This document shows positions 7,047 through 14,013 of a DNA stretch of 20,688 bases, piece after piece (the first letter of the stretch is position 1; each line of letters opens with the position of its first letter). The position numbers were made by a program, and so were the translations under genes. The DNA is from an uncultured Alistipes sp. Its GTDB lineage: Bacteria; Bacteroidota; Bacteroidia; Bacteroidales; Rikenellaceae. The stretch is from NCBI GenBank assembly GCA_947178455.1, contig CAMWYI010000011.1, positions 1 through 20,688 on the forward strand, read 5' to 3'. Below the pieces are notes generated by a model. It worked only from the letters and a program-made list of their open reading frames with translations. It was not told the DNA's origin and did no database searches.

Positions 7047-9734
7047 TTATTCCTGCGTCTTTTCGGCCGTCAGTTTCGCAATCTGCGTTTCGGCCTCCGC
7101 TTTCAGTTTTTCGGCCTGCTTCTCGGCTTCGGAAACCAATTTGTCGCCCGCTTTTTCGGCGGCGATTTTAGCCAACGTACCCTTTGCCGCCGCGTTGTCG
7201 ACCAACTTCTGACGCTGCGTTCGGGCCGCTTCGATGAGCTTTTCACCCGCTTTCTCGGCCTCGCTGCGGAGCTTGTCGGCCTGTTTCTGCACCTCCTCCG
7301 AAAGCGATGCGCTGCCGGTCAGTTTCTCGATCTGCTGGTCGACGACATTTTTCACCGCTTCCTGCGCCGCCTCTTTCACGCCGAGCGTGATTTTCGGCGA
7401 CGAGAACGTGCCGCCGATATTGACATTGACGTTTTGCAATACACCCCCAGTCGCACCCGACGGCAAAGCCACCTTCGCCACGTAGTCGATGGTCTGGTCG
7501 AGCCCCGTAGTACCCGAAAGATTCATCTTGATGTTGCCCATTTTCAAATCGAACGGCTGGGTCGTGATACGGCCGTCGCGCACGGCGAACCGAATCGCGA
7601 CGTCTTTCGCTTCGATGCGTTTCAGCGCGTCGTTGTTCAGCGCTTTGGCCAACGCGTCGAACGCACCGATATTCTGCACATGGATATTGGCCGAACGGAT
7701 TTCGCCCGAAGCATTCAACGATTGCAGTTCGGGCGACATGGTGCTGTCGAGCGCCGTCGTCAAGTCGAGCGACATGGAGTAGTCGCCGCCCGTTTTGGCG
7801 AAAATCGGCACCAATTTCTGAACCAACTCCAACTCCTCGAACGTCTTGGAGAAAGAGGCTCCGGCGATGTCGGCCGCGAGTTTCAACTGCGGGCGCTGCG
7901 GATTAGCCGCCGTCGAGTAACTGCCCGAAGCAGCCACCGTGCCGTCGAACAAGCGCATTTTCAAGCCGTCGAGCGACAACGTACCATTGGCCACGCCCAT
8001 TTTACCCGTGAGACCGGCAATCGTCATCTTCTGGAAGAGAATTTTATGCAATTCGGTCGAAAGGGACAGATTCAAATTACGGGGAACTTCGATAGCCTGC
8101 ATCGGGGCGTCGGATTCGGCGGGCTGTTCTTTCGCCGCCTCTTCGGATTCGTCCGACTGCGGAAGCGCGGCCATGATTTCATTCAAATCGAGCAACTCCG
8201 ATTTGACGTAAAGCCGGCCGGAAAGCTGCGCGTCGCGCAACAGATAACCGAGATACCCCGACAACTGGCCGTTGGCCGAAATATCGCTTCGGCCGACGGT
8301 CGCCCCGAAATCGCCGAGCGTCATCGCCGAAGGGGTAATCGTCGCGGCGGCACGGTTGATCCGCACGTCGGGCAGACCGGCAAGTTTCAGCGCCAGCTGC
8401 TCAATGACGAACGTACCCGAAGCACCGAGTTTTTCGTATTGTTTCTTGTCGATAGCCGACATGCGGCCAGACACTTTGACGTCGGCCGTAATCAAACCGT
8501 TCAACGACATATCTTTCTCCAACGGGTAGACCTCTTTCACGGCGCCCAAATCGACCTTGCCGCTGGCCGCAGCGCGGAACGCGGGGTCGGAAGCGAGGTT
8601 CGTCGCATAGAGCGTCGCCGAAAGCGCGTTGCCCGCCATACGAAGCCCGAACTGCGAAAGGTCGACTTCGGTCTTGTCCATCGGACCGCCCGGGTTGGCG
8701 ATTCGTGCGGCGATGTTGATGTCGGTCACCGCTTTGGGCAGCGACGAGTAGTGGAAACTGCCGTTCTGGACGCCGGTTTTCAACTCGAACGCAGGCAGAT
8801 TGCGGCCGGAAAGCTCGCCGCGAGCCCAGACCCCCATAGACAGGGAACCGCCGGCGGTCAGGTGGCGGAAGTCGCGCGTATAGAAAGCCGGAATCAACGA
8901 CAGAATGTCCTTGAACTGCACCTGCTCGCAACCGGCCGACAAATCCATCTTCACAGCGCTTTCGGCCAACTCGACCCAACCGTCGAGCCCCAATTCGATA
9001 GCGTTCAACCGGAACTTGTTGTCGGAGAACGTGAACCGGTTGTTGGCCAAATCCGCGTCGATAGCGGCATCGAGCTCGGCATCGGCACCGCTCAACAACG
9101 GAATCCCGCCCGAAACGAAGCGCAAGGCTTTGGCCGACATGTGCAAGTCGAGGCCGGTGCGCTCGGCCGAAAGGTCGCCGCGCAGACGCAGGGAGAGCGG
9201 CTCGGTCGAGAAACGCATCTGCGTGGAATCGTCCTCGTAACGAATGGCGGCATCGGAAATGGTAAAGTTTTTCAGCGAAAGCCGGAACGCCGAAGGTTCG
9301 GACGGTTCCTCTTCCGGCTCCTCCGTTTCCTCTTCGGCCGGTTTCATGACGTCCCAGTTGACGGCGCCGTCGGCCAGTTTGCGGGCGTGCAATTCGGGAC
9401 GGGCCAAAATGATTTTGGTGACCTCGAACCCGCTGTCGCCGAACAACGACAACAAATCCACGACCACCGAAATGCGGCGGGCAGCGACGACAGTGTCGCC
9501 CTCGAAACGGTCGCACCCCACGAGCGTCAGACCTTTGAGGTCGACCGAAGCATGCGGAAAATGGCGCAACAGGCTGATGTCCAACCGCTCGAAATCGAGA
9601 CGGGCCGTGAGCATCTCGTTCGCCTCGTGTTTGACGATGCGGGCGATTTTGCCTCGGAAAAGCGTCGGCGCCAGCAACAGCACCAACAACAGAACAACCA
9701 CCGTAATGGCTGTGATTTTGACGATTTTTTTCAT
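7047..9734 (-). CDS. AsmA-like inner-membrane protein with charged C-terminal helix
   Basis: Envelope protein of 895 residues in the AsmA/TamB-like group, whose members are thought to help move or balance phospholipids between membranes. One N-terminal transmembrane anchor (about 4-23, IVKITAITVVVLLLVLLLAP) precedes a long beta-rich periplasmic body. It begins with the family-typical LDFERLDISLLRHFPHASVDLKGL and ends with an AsmA C-terminal block (SGTTGLDQTIDYVAKVALP). Two acidic low-complexity linkers are visible (about 129-146 and near 570). The last ~107 residues (about 789-895) form an Ala/Glu/Lys-rich helix with repeated AEKxxxKL-type steps. An upstream in-frame ATG at 9833 exists, but the ATG at 9734 is preferred. 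It is followed directly by the anchor, has an AGGTG ribosome site 5 nt upstream, and lies downstream of the promoter box at 9831-9838. Confidence 0.85.
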   Translation of the reverse strand: MKKIVKITAITVVVLLLVLLLAPTLFRGKIARIVKHEANEMLTARLDFERLDISLLRHFPHASVDLKGLTLVGCDRFEGDTVVAARRISVVVDLLSLFGDSGFEVTKIILARPELHARKLADGAVNWDVMKPAEEETEEPEEEPSEPSAFRLSLKNFTISDAAIRYEDDSTQMRFSTEPLSLRLRGDLSAERTGLDLHMSAKALRFVSGGIPLLSGADAELDAAIDADLANNRFTFSDNKFRLNAIELGLDGWVELAESAVKMDLSAGCEQVQFKDILSLIPAFYTRDFRHLTAGGSLSMGVWARGELSGRNLPAFELKTGVQNGSFHYSSLPKAVTDINIAARIANPGGPMDKTEVDLSQFGLRMAGNALSATLYATNLASDPAFRAAASGKVDLGAVKEVYPLEKDMSLNGLITADVKVSGRMSAIDKKQYEKLGASGTFVIEQLALKLAGLPDVRINRAAATITPSAMTLGDFGATVGRSDISANGQLSGYLGYLLRDAQLSGRLYVKSELLDLNEIMAALPQSDESEEAAKEQPAESDAPMQAIEVPRNLNLSLSTELHKILFQKMTIAGLTGKMGVANGTLSLDGLKMRLFDGTVAASGSYSTAANPQRPQLKLAADIAGASFSKTFEELELVQKLVPIFAKTGGDYSMSLDLTTALDSTMSPELQSLNASGEIRSANIHVQNIGAFDALAKALNNDALKRIEAKDVAIRFAVRDGRITTQPFDLKMGNIKMNLSGTTGLDQTIDYVAKVALPSGATGGVLQNVNVNIGGTFSSPKITLGVKEAAQEAVKNVVDQQIEKLTGSASLSEEVQKQADKLRSEAEKAGEKLIEAARTQRQKLVDNAAAKGTLAKIAAEKAGDKLVSEAEKQAEKLKAEAETQIAKLTAEKTQE

Positions 9735-9739
9735 TTGCA

Positions 9740-9744
9740 CACCT
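9740..9744 (-). promoter_or_regulatory. Shine-Dalgarno of the AsmA-like gene
   Basis: AGGTG on the minus strand, 5 nt before the ATG at 9734. Strong ribosome sites are scarce in this window, and this one decides the start in favour of 9734 over 9833. Confidence 0.7.
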
Positions 9745-9830
9745 GAATTTTCGGACGGCGACCGAACGCCGCGCTCCGCACCGCCGAATATCGGACGGCC
9801 GACAGCAGTATTCCGTCGCAAAATCCGAGA

Positions 9831-9838
9831 CAAAGGTA
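9831..9838 (-). promoter_or_regulatory. Putative -7 box of the AsmA-like gene
   Basis: On the minus strand this reads TACCTTTG, a full match to TAnnTTTG, about 97 nt upstream of the chosen start codon. I do not see a clear TTTG at the -33 distance, so the promoter is only half supported. Confidence 0.5.
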
Positions 9839-9858
9839 CGATATTTTATACGAACCCG

Positions 9859-9888
9859 TTGCGGCTTCCCCAAAAAAGATTATTTTTG
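9859..9888 (+). promoter_or_regulatory. Putative promoter of the AlkD-like gene
   Basis: TTG at 9859-9861, 19-nt spacer, TATTTTTG at 9881-9888, ending 22 nt before the start codon at 9911. It matches the Bacteroidetes promoter consensus and lies back to back with the AsmA-like promoter. Confidence 0.6.
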
Positions 9889-9910
9889 TTTCTCGGAATC
9901 TACGGAACGG

Positions 9911-10618
9911 ATGATTGAAAACTTGCGAACACGCCTGCTGGCACTCGGAGACCCTGCATACGGCCGGTTCAATGCGAAACTGCTGCCGGGCGTGACGGGC
10001 ATCATCGGCGTGCGGATGCCCCAGTTGCGGAAACTGGCGCGGGAGATACTCCGCGACGATTGGCGAAAATGGCTCGCCGGAATCGAAGCGGCGGACACGC
10101 TCTATTACGAAGAACGCATGCTGCAAGGGCTGGTCATCAGTCTGGCTCCCTGCACGATTGCGGAACGGCTCGACTACACGGCCCGATTCGTCCCCCGCAT
10201 CGACAACTGGGCCGTATGCGACGTATTCTGCCGGAAGCTACACGCGGACGAACGCGAGCCCGTATGGCAATTCATTCAACCCTACTTCCGTTCCGATGCG
10301 CCCTATGACCTGCGGTTCGCGGTGGTGATGTCGCTGCAAAACTTCACCGACGCAGCGCATTTGGAAGATTTGCTGCGGCTGCTGGGCCGCATCCGCCACG
10401 CAGACTACTACGTCCGCATGGGCGTTGCGTGGGCCGTAGCGGAGTGCTATGCGAAAGCCCCCGAACGAATCCACGAATGGTTGCGCGACGACTGCCCGCT
10501 CGACGACTGGACCTACGACAAAGCCTTGCAGAAAATCGTCGAGTCGCGCCTCACGCCGGAACCCGTCCGGCAAACGATTCGGCAGATGAAACGCCGCAAA
10601 CGCTCCACACGAATATAA
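9911..10618 (+). CDS. DNA alkylation repair protein (AlkD-like HEAT-repeat glycosylase)
   Basis: Predicted DNA glycosylase of the AlkC/AlkD superfamily that removes N3- or N7-alkylated purines, 235 residues, all helical. The residues that line the DNA-facing cleft in Bacillus cereus AlkD have counterparts here. IDNWAVCD gives Trp100 and Asp104, DLRFAVVMS gives Arg135, and RMGVAWAVAE gives Trp174. Their spacing parallels AlkD's Trp109/Asp113/Arg148/Trp187 as I recall it. YYEERMLQGLVIS is another family block. The last ~10 residues (KRRKRSTRI) are strongly basic. The ATG at 9911 follows a promoter-like sequence at 9859-9888. The GT2 gene begins 13 nt after the stop, so the two are probably on one transcript although their roles look unrelated. 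Confidence 0.88.
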   Translation: MIENLRTRLLALGDPAYGRFNAKLLPGVTGIIGVRMPQLRKLAREILRDDWRKWLAGIEAADTLYYEERMLQGLVISLAPCTIAERLDYTARFVPRIDNWAVCDVFCRKLHADEREPVWQFIQPYFRSDAPYDLRFAVVMSLQNFTDAAHLEDLLRLLGRIRHADYYVRMGVAWAVAECYAKAPERIHEWLRDDCPLDDWTYDKALQKIVESRLTPEPVRQTIRQMKRRKRSTRI

Positions 10619-10631
10619 AATACCAATCTAT

Positions 10632-11366
10632 ATGCGCAAATTAGTAATCATACCGACTTACAACGAACGCGAAAACATCGCGGCGATGCTCGACACGGTT
10701 TTGTCGCTGGCCGAACCGTTCGACCTGCTGGTAATCGACGACGGCTCGCCCGACGGCACGGCCGCCATCGTCCGTGAACGGCAAAAAGATTTTCCCGACC
10801 GGTTGCACTTGCTGGAACGGGCCGGAAAACAAGGGCTCGGCACGGCCTATCTGACGGGATTCCGCTGGGGGCTGGAGCACGGCTACGATGCGATTTGCGA
10901 AATGGACTGCGATTTTTCGCACGACCCGAACGATTTGGAACGGCTCTACCGTGCCCTGACCTCAGGGAGCGACGTGGCCGTCGGGTCGCGCTACGTCGCC
11001 GGAGGCAAGACCGTGAACTGGCCCCTCTCGCGCCGGATGATTTCCTATTTCGGCTCGCTGTACGTGCGGGCGGTGACGTGGCTGCCGGTTCACGATGCCA
11101 CCGCAGGATTCGTCTGCTACTCGCGGCGCGCGCTGGAAACTATCGACCTCGAAGCCGTGCGGATGAAAGGCTACGGATTCCAAATCGAAATGAAATACTC
11201 GGCATGGCGGCTTGGACTGAAACTATGCGAAGTACCTATCGTCTTCACCGAACGCCGCGAAGGAGTGTCGAAAATGTCGGGCGGCATCTTCGGCGAAGCC
11301 CTTTGGGGCGTGCTGAAACTCCCGTTCCGCAAAATACGGGCGACCCGCTTAAAAAGCGGGTTTTAG
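10632..11366 (+). CDS. Polyprenol/dolichol-phosphate mannosyltransferase-like GT2 glycosyltransferase
   Basis: Family 2 glycosyltransferase of 244 residues. It is predicted to transfer a sugar (mannose in the best-known relatives) from a GDP- or UDP-sugar to a polyprenyl phosphate at the inner face of the cytoplasmic membrane, supplying envelope glycan synthesis. Visible features are the nucleotide-binding start VIIPTYNERENI, VIDDGSPDGT (Asp36/Asp37), the metal-binding DxD in EMDCDFSHDP (Asp92, Asp94), and GSRYVAGG. The acceptor-side block is MKGYGFQIEMKYSAWRLG. No C-terminal transmembrane helices are present, as in soluble DPM1-type enzymes rather than the GtrB/ArnC type. The donor and lipid cannot be settled by sequence. 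The last codons form an intrinsic-terminator-like hairpin (11343-11361). Confidence 0.9.
   Translation: MRKLVIIPTYNERENIAAMLDTVLSLAEPFDLLVIDDGSPDGTAAIVRERQKDFPDRLHLLERAGKQGLGTAYLTGFRWGLEHGYDAICEMDCDFSHDPNDLERLYRALTSGSDVAVGSRYVAGGKTVNWPLSRRMISYFGSLYVRAVTWLPVHDATAGFVCYSRRALETIDLEAVRMKGYGFQIEMKYSAWRLGLKLCEVPIVFTERREGVSKMSGGIFGEALWGVLKLPFRKIRATRLKSGF
11343..11364 (+). terminator. Intrinsic terminator overlapping the GT2 stop codon
   Basis: ACCCGCTT (11343-11350), loop AAA, AAGCGGGT (11354-11361), then three more T. The stem lies inside the final codons (Thr-Arg-Leu-Lys-Ser-Gly-Phe) and the T-run forms part of the Phe codon and the TAG stop at 11364-11366. It would end the AlkD-GT2 transcript. 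Confidence 0.65.
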
Positions 11367-11420
11367 GCGCGACGGTCGGTTACTGGGCTTCGGAAAGTTT
11401 CTGCGCCGTTACCGATAATT

Positions 11421-11448
11421 GTGAATTTTGAATTATGAATTCTGAATT
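11421..11448 (+). repeat. Four tandem 7-bp repeats (NTGAATT)
   Basis: GTGAATT, TTGAATT, ATGAATT and CTGAATT lie head to tail with no gap in the 118-bp space before the ABC transporter gene. Only the first base varies, and each of the four bases occurs once. The run ends 5 bp before a promoter-like TATCTTG at 11454. Confidence 0.85.
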
Positions 11449-11453
11449 ATTCG

Positions 11454-11460
11454 TATCTTG
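11454..11460 (+). promoter_or_regulatory. Weak -7-like box before the ABC transporter gene
   Basis: TATCTTG is one T short of the TAnnTTTG consensus, sits in the same TTATTCGTATCTT context as the ileS promoter, and lies 24 nt upstream of the start at 11485. The nearest upstream TTG (11428-11430) is 23 nt away, longer than usual. Confidence 0.35.
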
Positions 11461-11484
11461 CGCTGTTTTTATACCGCATTCGGC

Positions 11485-13317
11485 ATGTTCAAAACCTACC
11501 TGCGACTGTTAAGTTTCGCCCGTCCCATCGGCAGATACGCCATACCCTACTTTTTCTACTCAGTGTTCTATGCGCTGTTCAATTCGCTGACGTTCGGGCT
11601 CATCGCCCCGATTATCAACACGATGTTCGGCGACGGAATCACCCCGCAACCCGTCGAAACGCTGCCGCCGGTCGAGATGAGCATGCAATATGTCTCGACG
11701 CTCTTCAATTTCGTCTATTTCCGGCTGTTCGACACCTACGAACAACAAAATCTGCTGATGATGCTGGCCGGCGTGACGATTTGCGTCAGCCTGTTGAGCA
11801 ACCTGTTCCGCTATCTCGGCTCGTGGACGGTCGAAAGCATGCGCACGCGCACCCTCCAACGCATGCGCAACAAGATGTTTTCGCGCGTGGTGGACATGCA
11901 CGTGGGCTATTTCAGCGACCAACGCAAGGGCGACATCATCTCGCGCATCACGTCGGATGTCGGCATCGTGCAATTCTGCATCACCAACACGCTGCAAGTG
12001 GCATTCCGCGAACCGTTCCTGATTATCGGCTACATCGCCATGATGCTCTCCATTTCGTGGCAGCTGTCGATTTTCTCGATTTTGTTCCTGCCCGTCGTGG
12101 CGTTGATTATCGGCAGCATCGTCAAACGGCTCCGCCACCCCGCCCGCACGAACCAGATACGGCAGGGCGAAATGGTCGCGACGCTCGATGAATCGCTGTC
12201 GGGCATCAAAGTCCTGAAAAGCTACAACGCCACGCGATACATCAAGCAAAAGTACTACGACATCAATGCCGATGTGTCGCGGCTGACCCTCTCGATGGCC
12301 CGCCGCCAACAGCTGGCCTCGCCCATGAGCGAATTTTTGGGCATCACGGCCGTCGGCATCGTGTTGGTCTACGGCGGTGCGCTCGTCGCCAACCAGTCGC
12401 TCAACCCGGGTGGATTCCTCGCGTTCATCGCCATTTTCTCGCAAATCACCCGTCCGGTGCGCACGTTCATCGACCAGTTCGCGAACATCAATCAAGGTAT
12501 CGCCGCCGGTGAACGCATCTTCGCGATTGTCGACACGGAAAGCGAAATCCAAGACAAACCCGATGCGATAGAACTGACGGGACTGAAAGACAAAATCGAA
12601 TTCCGCGACGTACACTTCTCGTACGACGGCTCGCGCGAGGTCATCGACGGCGTATCGTTCGAGATTCGGCGCGGCGAAACCGTCGCGCTCGTGGGCCCGT
12701 CGGGCGGCGGCAAATCGACATTGAGCGAGTTGCTGCCCCGATTCTACGACCCGACGGCCGGCGATATTCTCATCGACGGCGTATCGCTGCGCGACTACCG
12801 GCAGGAGAGCCTGCGCGCCCACATGAGCGTCGTTTCGCAAGAGACGGTGCTCTTCAACGACACCATAGCGGCGAACATCGCGATGGGCAAGCCCGATGCG
12901 ACGCCCGAAGAGATTGCGGCAGCGGCCCGCATCGCCAATGCGGACGGATTCATCGGCGAATGCCCCGACGGCTACGAGACGGGCATCGGCGATCACGGCT
13001 CGAAACTTTCGGGCGGACAACGCCAACGGCTCTCTATTGCGCGGGCCGTGCTGAAAAACCCCGAAATCCTGATTTTGGACGAAGCGACGTCGGCCCTCGA
13101 TACGGAGAGCGAAAAATCGGTGCAGGATGCCCTCAACAAGCTGCTGTCGGGCGGACGCACGTCGGTGGTCATCGCTCACCGGCTCTCGACCATCTACAAT
13201 GCCGACCGCATCATCGTCATCGACCACGGTCGAATCGCCGAACAAGGCACGCACACCGAACTGCTGGCCAAGAACGGCATCTATGCCAAACTGATCGAAA
13301 TGCAATCATTCGACTGA
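11485..13317 (+). CDS. ABC transporter, fused permease/ATPase (MsbA-like exporter)
   Basis: Half-size type IV ABC exporter of 610 residues that works as a homodimer in the inner membrane. By family resemblance it may flip lipid A-core, another lipid, or a peptide. The transmembrane domain covers about residues 1-320 with six helices. It contains the intracellular-loop block VDMHVGYFSDQRKGDIISRIT. The ATPase domain (about 370-610) has Walker A VGPSGGGKST (Lys410), signature LSGGQRQR (508 onward), Walker B ILILDEATSALD (Asp532, Glu533) and the H-loop His565 in VIAHRLST. All catalytic residues are intact. A TTG start at 11458 would add nine residues. The ATG at 11485 (MFKTYLRLLSFARP) fits relatives better. 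The acetyltransferase gene begins 6 nt after the stop, so they form a unit. Whether it is the essential MsbA cannot be decided here. Confidence 0.92.
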   Translation: MFKTYLRLLSFARPIGRYAIPYFFYSVFYALFNSLTFGLIAPIINTMFGDGITPQPVETLPPVEMSMQYVSTLFNFVYFRLFDTYEQQNLLMMLAGVTICVSLLSNLFRYLGSWTVESMRTRTLQRMRNKMFSRVVDMHVGYFSDQRKGDIISRITSDVGIVQFCITNTLQVAFREPFLIIGYIAMMLSISWQLSIFSILFLPVVALIIGSIVKRLRHPARTNQIRQGEMVATLDESLSGIKVLKSYNATRYIKQKYYDINADVSRLTLSMARRQQLASPMSEFLGITAVGIVLVYGGALVANQSLNPGGFLAFIAIFSQITRPVRTFIDQFANINQGIAAGERIFAIVDTESEIQDKPDAIELTGLKDKIEFRDVHFSYDGSREVIDGVSFEIRRGETVALVGPSGGGKSTLSELLPRFYDPTAGDILIDGVSLRDYRQESLRAHMSVVSQETVLFNDTIAANIAMGKPDATPEEIAAAARIANADGFIGECPDGYETGIGDHGSKLSGGQRQRLSIARAVLKNPEILILDEATSALDTESEKSVQDALNKLLSGGRTSVVIAHRLSTIYNADRIIVIDHGRIAEQGTHTELLAKNGIYAKLIEMQSFD

Positions 13318-13323
13318 CACGCC

Positions 13324-13869
13324 ATGACCGAACGCGAAAAAATGACACAGGGCGAATGGTTCGATGTCGCCGACCGTGAGTTGCGCGAAGCCCGCGACCG
13401 AACCCGACGTCTGATGCACCGATTCAATGTCGAACTGGTCGACCAAGATCAAACCTATCGGGAAACGATGGTCGAATTGTGTCCCGATTGTCGGGGATTC
13501 ATCCGCGCGCCGTTCTACTGCGACTACGGATTCAACATTCACATCGGCGAAGACGCGTTCATCAATTTCGACTGCGTATTTTTAGACCTTGCCCCCATTC
13601 GCATCGGCGACCGCACGATGCTGGGGCCGAAAGTCCAACTGCTCACGGCACATCATCCGCTGGATGCCGCAGAACGGGCGACCGGCAAGGAAATGGGACG
13701 TCCGATTGTCATCGGAGCGGACTGCTGGCTGGGCGGCGGTGTCATCGTATGTCCGGGCGTTACGATCGGCGACCGGTCGATTATCGGCGCCGGAGCGGTC
13801 GTTACGCACGATGTTCCGTCGGACGTAGTAGCCGCAGGCAATCCGGCCCGCGTTATCAAGAAACTGTAA
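13324..13869 (+). CDS. Sugar O-acetyltransferase (Maa/LacA/NodL type, hexapeptide repeat)
   Basis: Acetyl-CoA-dependent O-acetyltransferase of 181 residues, a trimer of left-handed beta helices, that acetylates sugars or sugar-like hydroxyls in the cytosol. The N-terminal helical cap (MTEREKMTQGEWFDVADREL) resembles maltose acetyltransferase, including the second Met at position 7. This supports the first ATG (13324) as start. Hexapeptide-type steps run from about residue 70 to 175 (IHIGEDAFI, PIRIGDRTMLGP, IVIGADCWLGGGVIVCPGVTIGD, SIIGAGAVV). The catalytic histidine is expected at His111 in LLTAHHPLD. The C-terminal GNPARVIKKL is the usual end. It is coupled to the ABC exporter upstream with a 6-nt gap, which suggests but does not prove a shared envelope role. 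Confidence 0.9.
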   Translation: MTEREKMTQGEWFDVADRELREARDRTRRLMHRFNVELVDQDQTYRETMVELCPDCRGFIRAPFYCDYGFNIHIGEDAFINFDCVFLDLAPIRIGDRTMLGPKVQLLTAHHPLDAAERATGKEMGRPIVIGADCWLGGGVIVCPGVTIGDRSIIGAGAVVTHDVPSDVVAAGNPARVIKKL

Positions 13870-13874
13870 AAAAT

Positions 13875-13903
13875 TCGTATCTTTAACTTCGTTTTAGATA
13901 CGA
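13875..13903. terminator. Inverted repeat after the acetyltransferase gene
   Basis: TCGTATCT (13875-13882) and AGATACGA (13896-13903) are perfect 8-bp complements around a 13-nt gap, beginning 5 bp after the stop codon. The place suits a transcript end. There is no following U-tract, so this is a weak terminator call. Confidence 0.35.
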
Positions 13904-13910
13904 CGTCTCA

Positions 13911-13938
13911 ACAAAACCCAAACAAGTTTTGGTTTTGT
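13911..13938. repeat. A/T-rich inverted repeat overlapping the ileS -33 element
   Basis: ACAAAACC (13911-13918) pairs with GGTTTTGT (13931-13938). The second arm begins at the last base of the proposed ileS -33 TTTG (13928-13931). It lies upstream of the predicted start of transcription. It could therefore be a terminator for the upstream unit or an operator, but not an ileS leader structure. Confidence 0.5.
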
Positions 13939-13960
13939 ATTCGACTTATTCGTATCTTTG
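13928..13960 (+). promoter_or_regulatory. Putative ileS promoter
   Basis: TTTG (13928-13931), 21-nt spacer, TATCTTTG (13953-13960). Both boxes match the Bacteroidetes consensus fully. The predicted leader to the ATG at 14014 is about 45-50 nt. It shows no room for a T-box or riboswitch. Confidence 0.7.
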
Positions 13961-14013
13961 CGGGACAGCCCGTTCGGATGATTTTTCCCGATAATAAAAA
14001 GTTACCGACAAAT

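Noticed and set aside
9735..9833. Longer start of the AsmA-like protein at 9833
   Set aside because: The extra 33 residues precede a typical membrane anchor, the region holds a -7 box (9831-9838), and a good Shine-Dalgarno marks the ATG at 9734.
11458..11484. TTG start for the ABC transporter
   Set aside because: It lies inside the -7-like box and would add only MRCFYTAFG. The ATG at 11485 is the better match to relatives.
13978..14013. Earlier ATG for ileS
   Set aside because: It adds 12 residues not expected in the family and leaves almost no leader after the predicted transcription start. The ATG at 14014 begins the conserved KFKEYKGLDL.
13961..14013. T-box or riboswitch ahead of ileS
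   Set aside because: The predicted leader is only about 45-50 nt and A-rich, with no specifier-loop or antiterminator structure.
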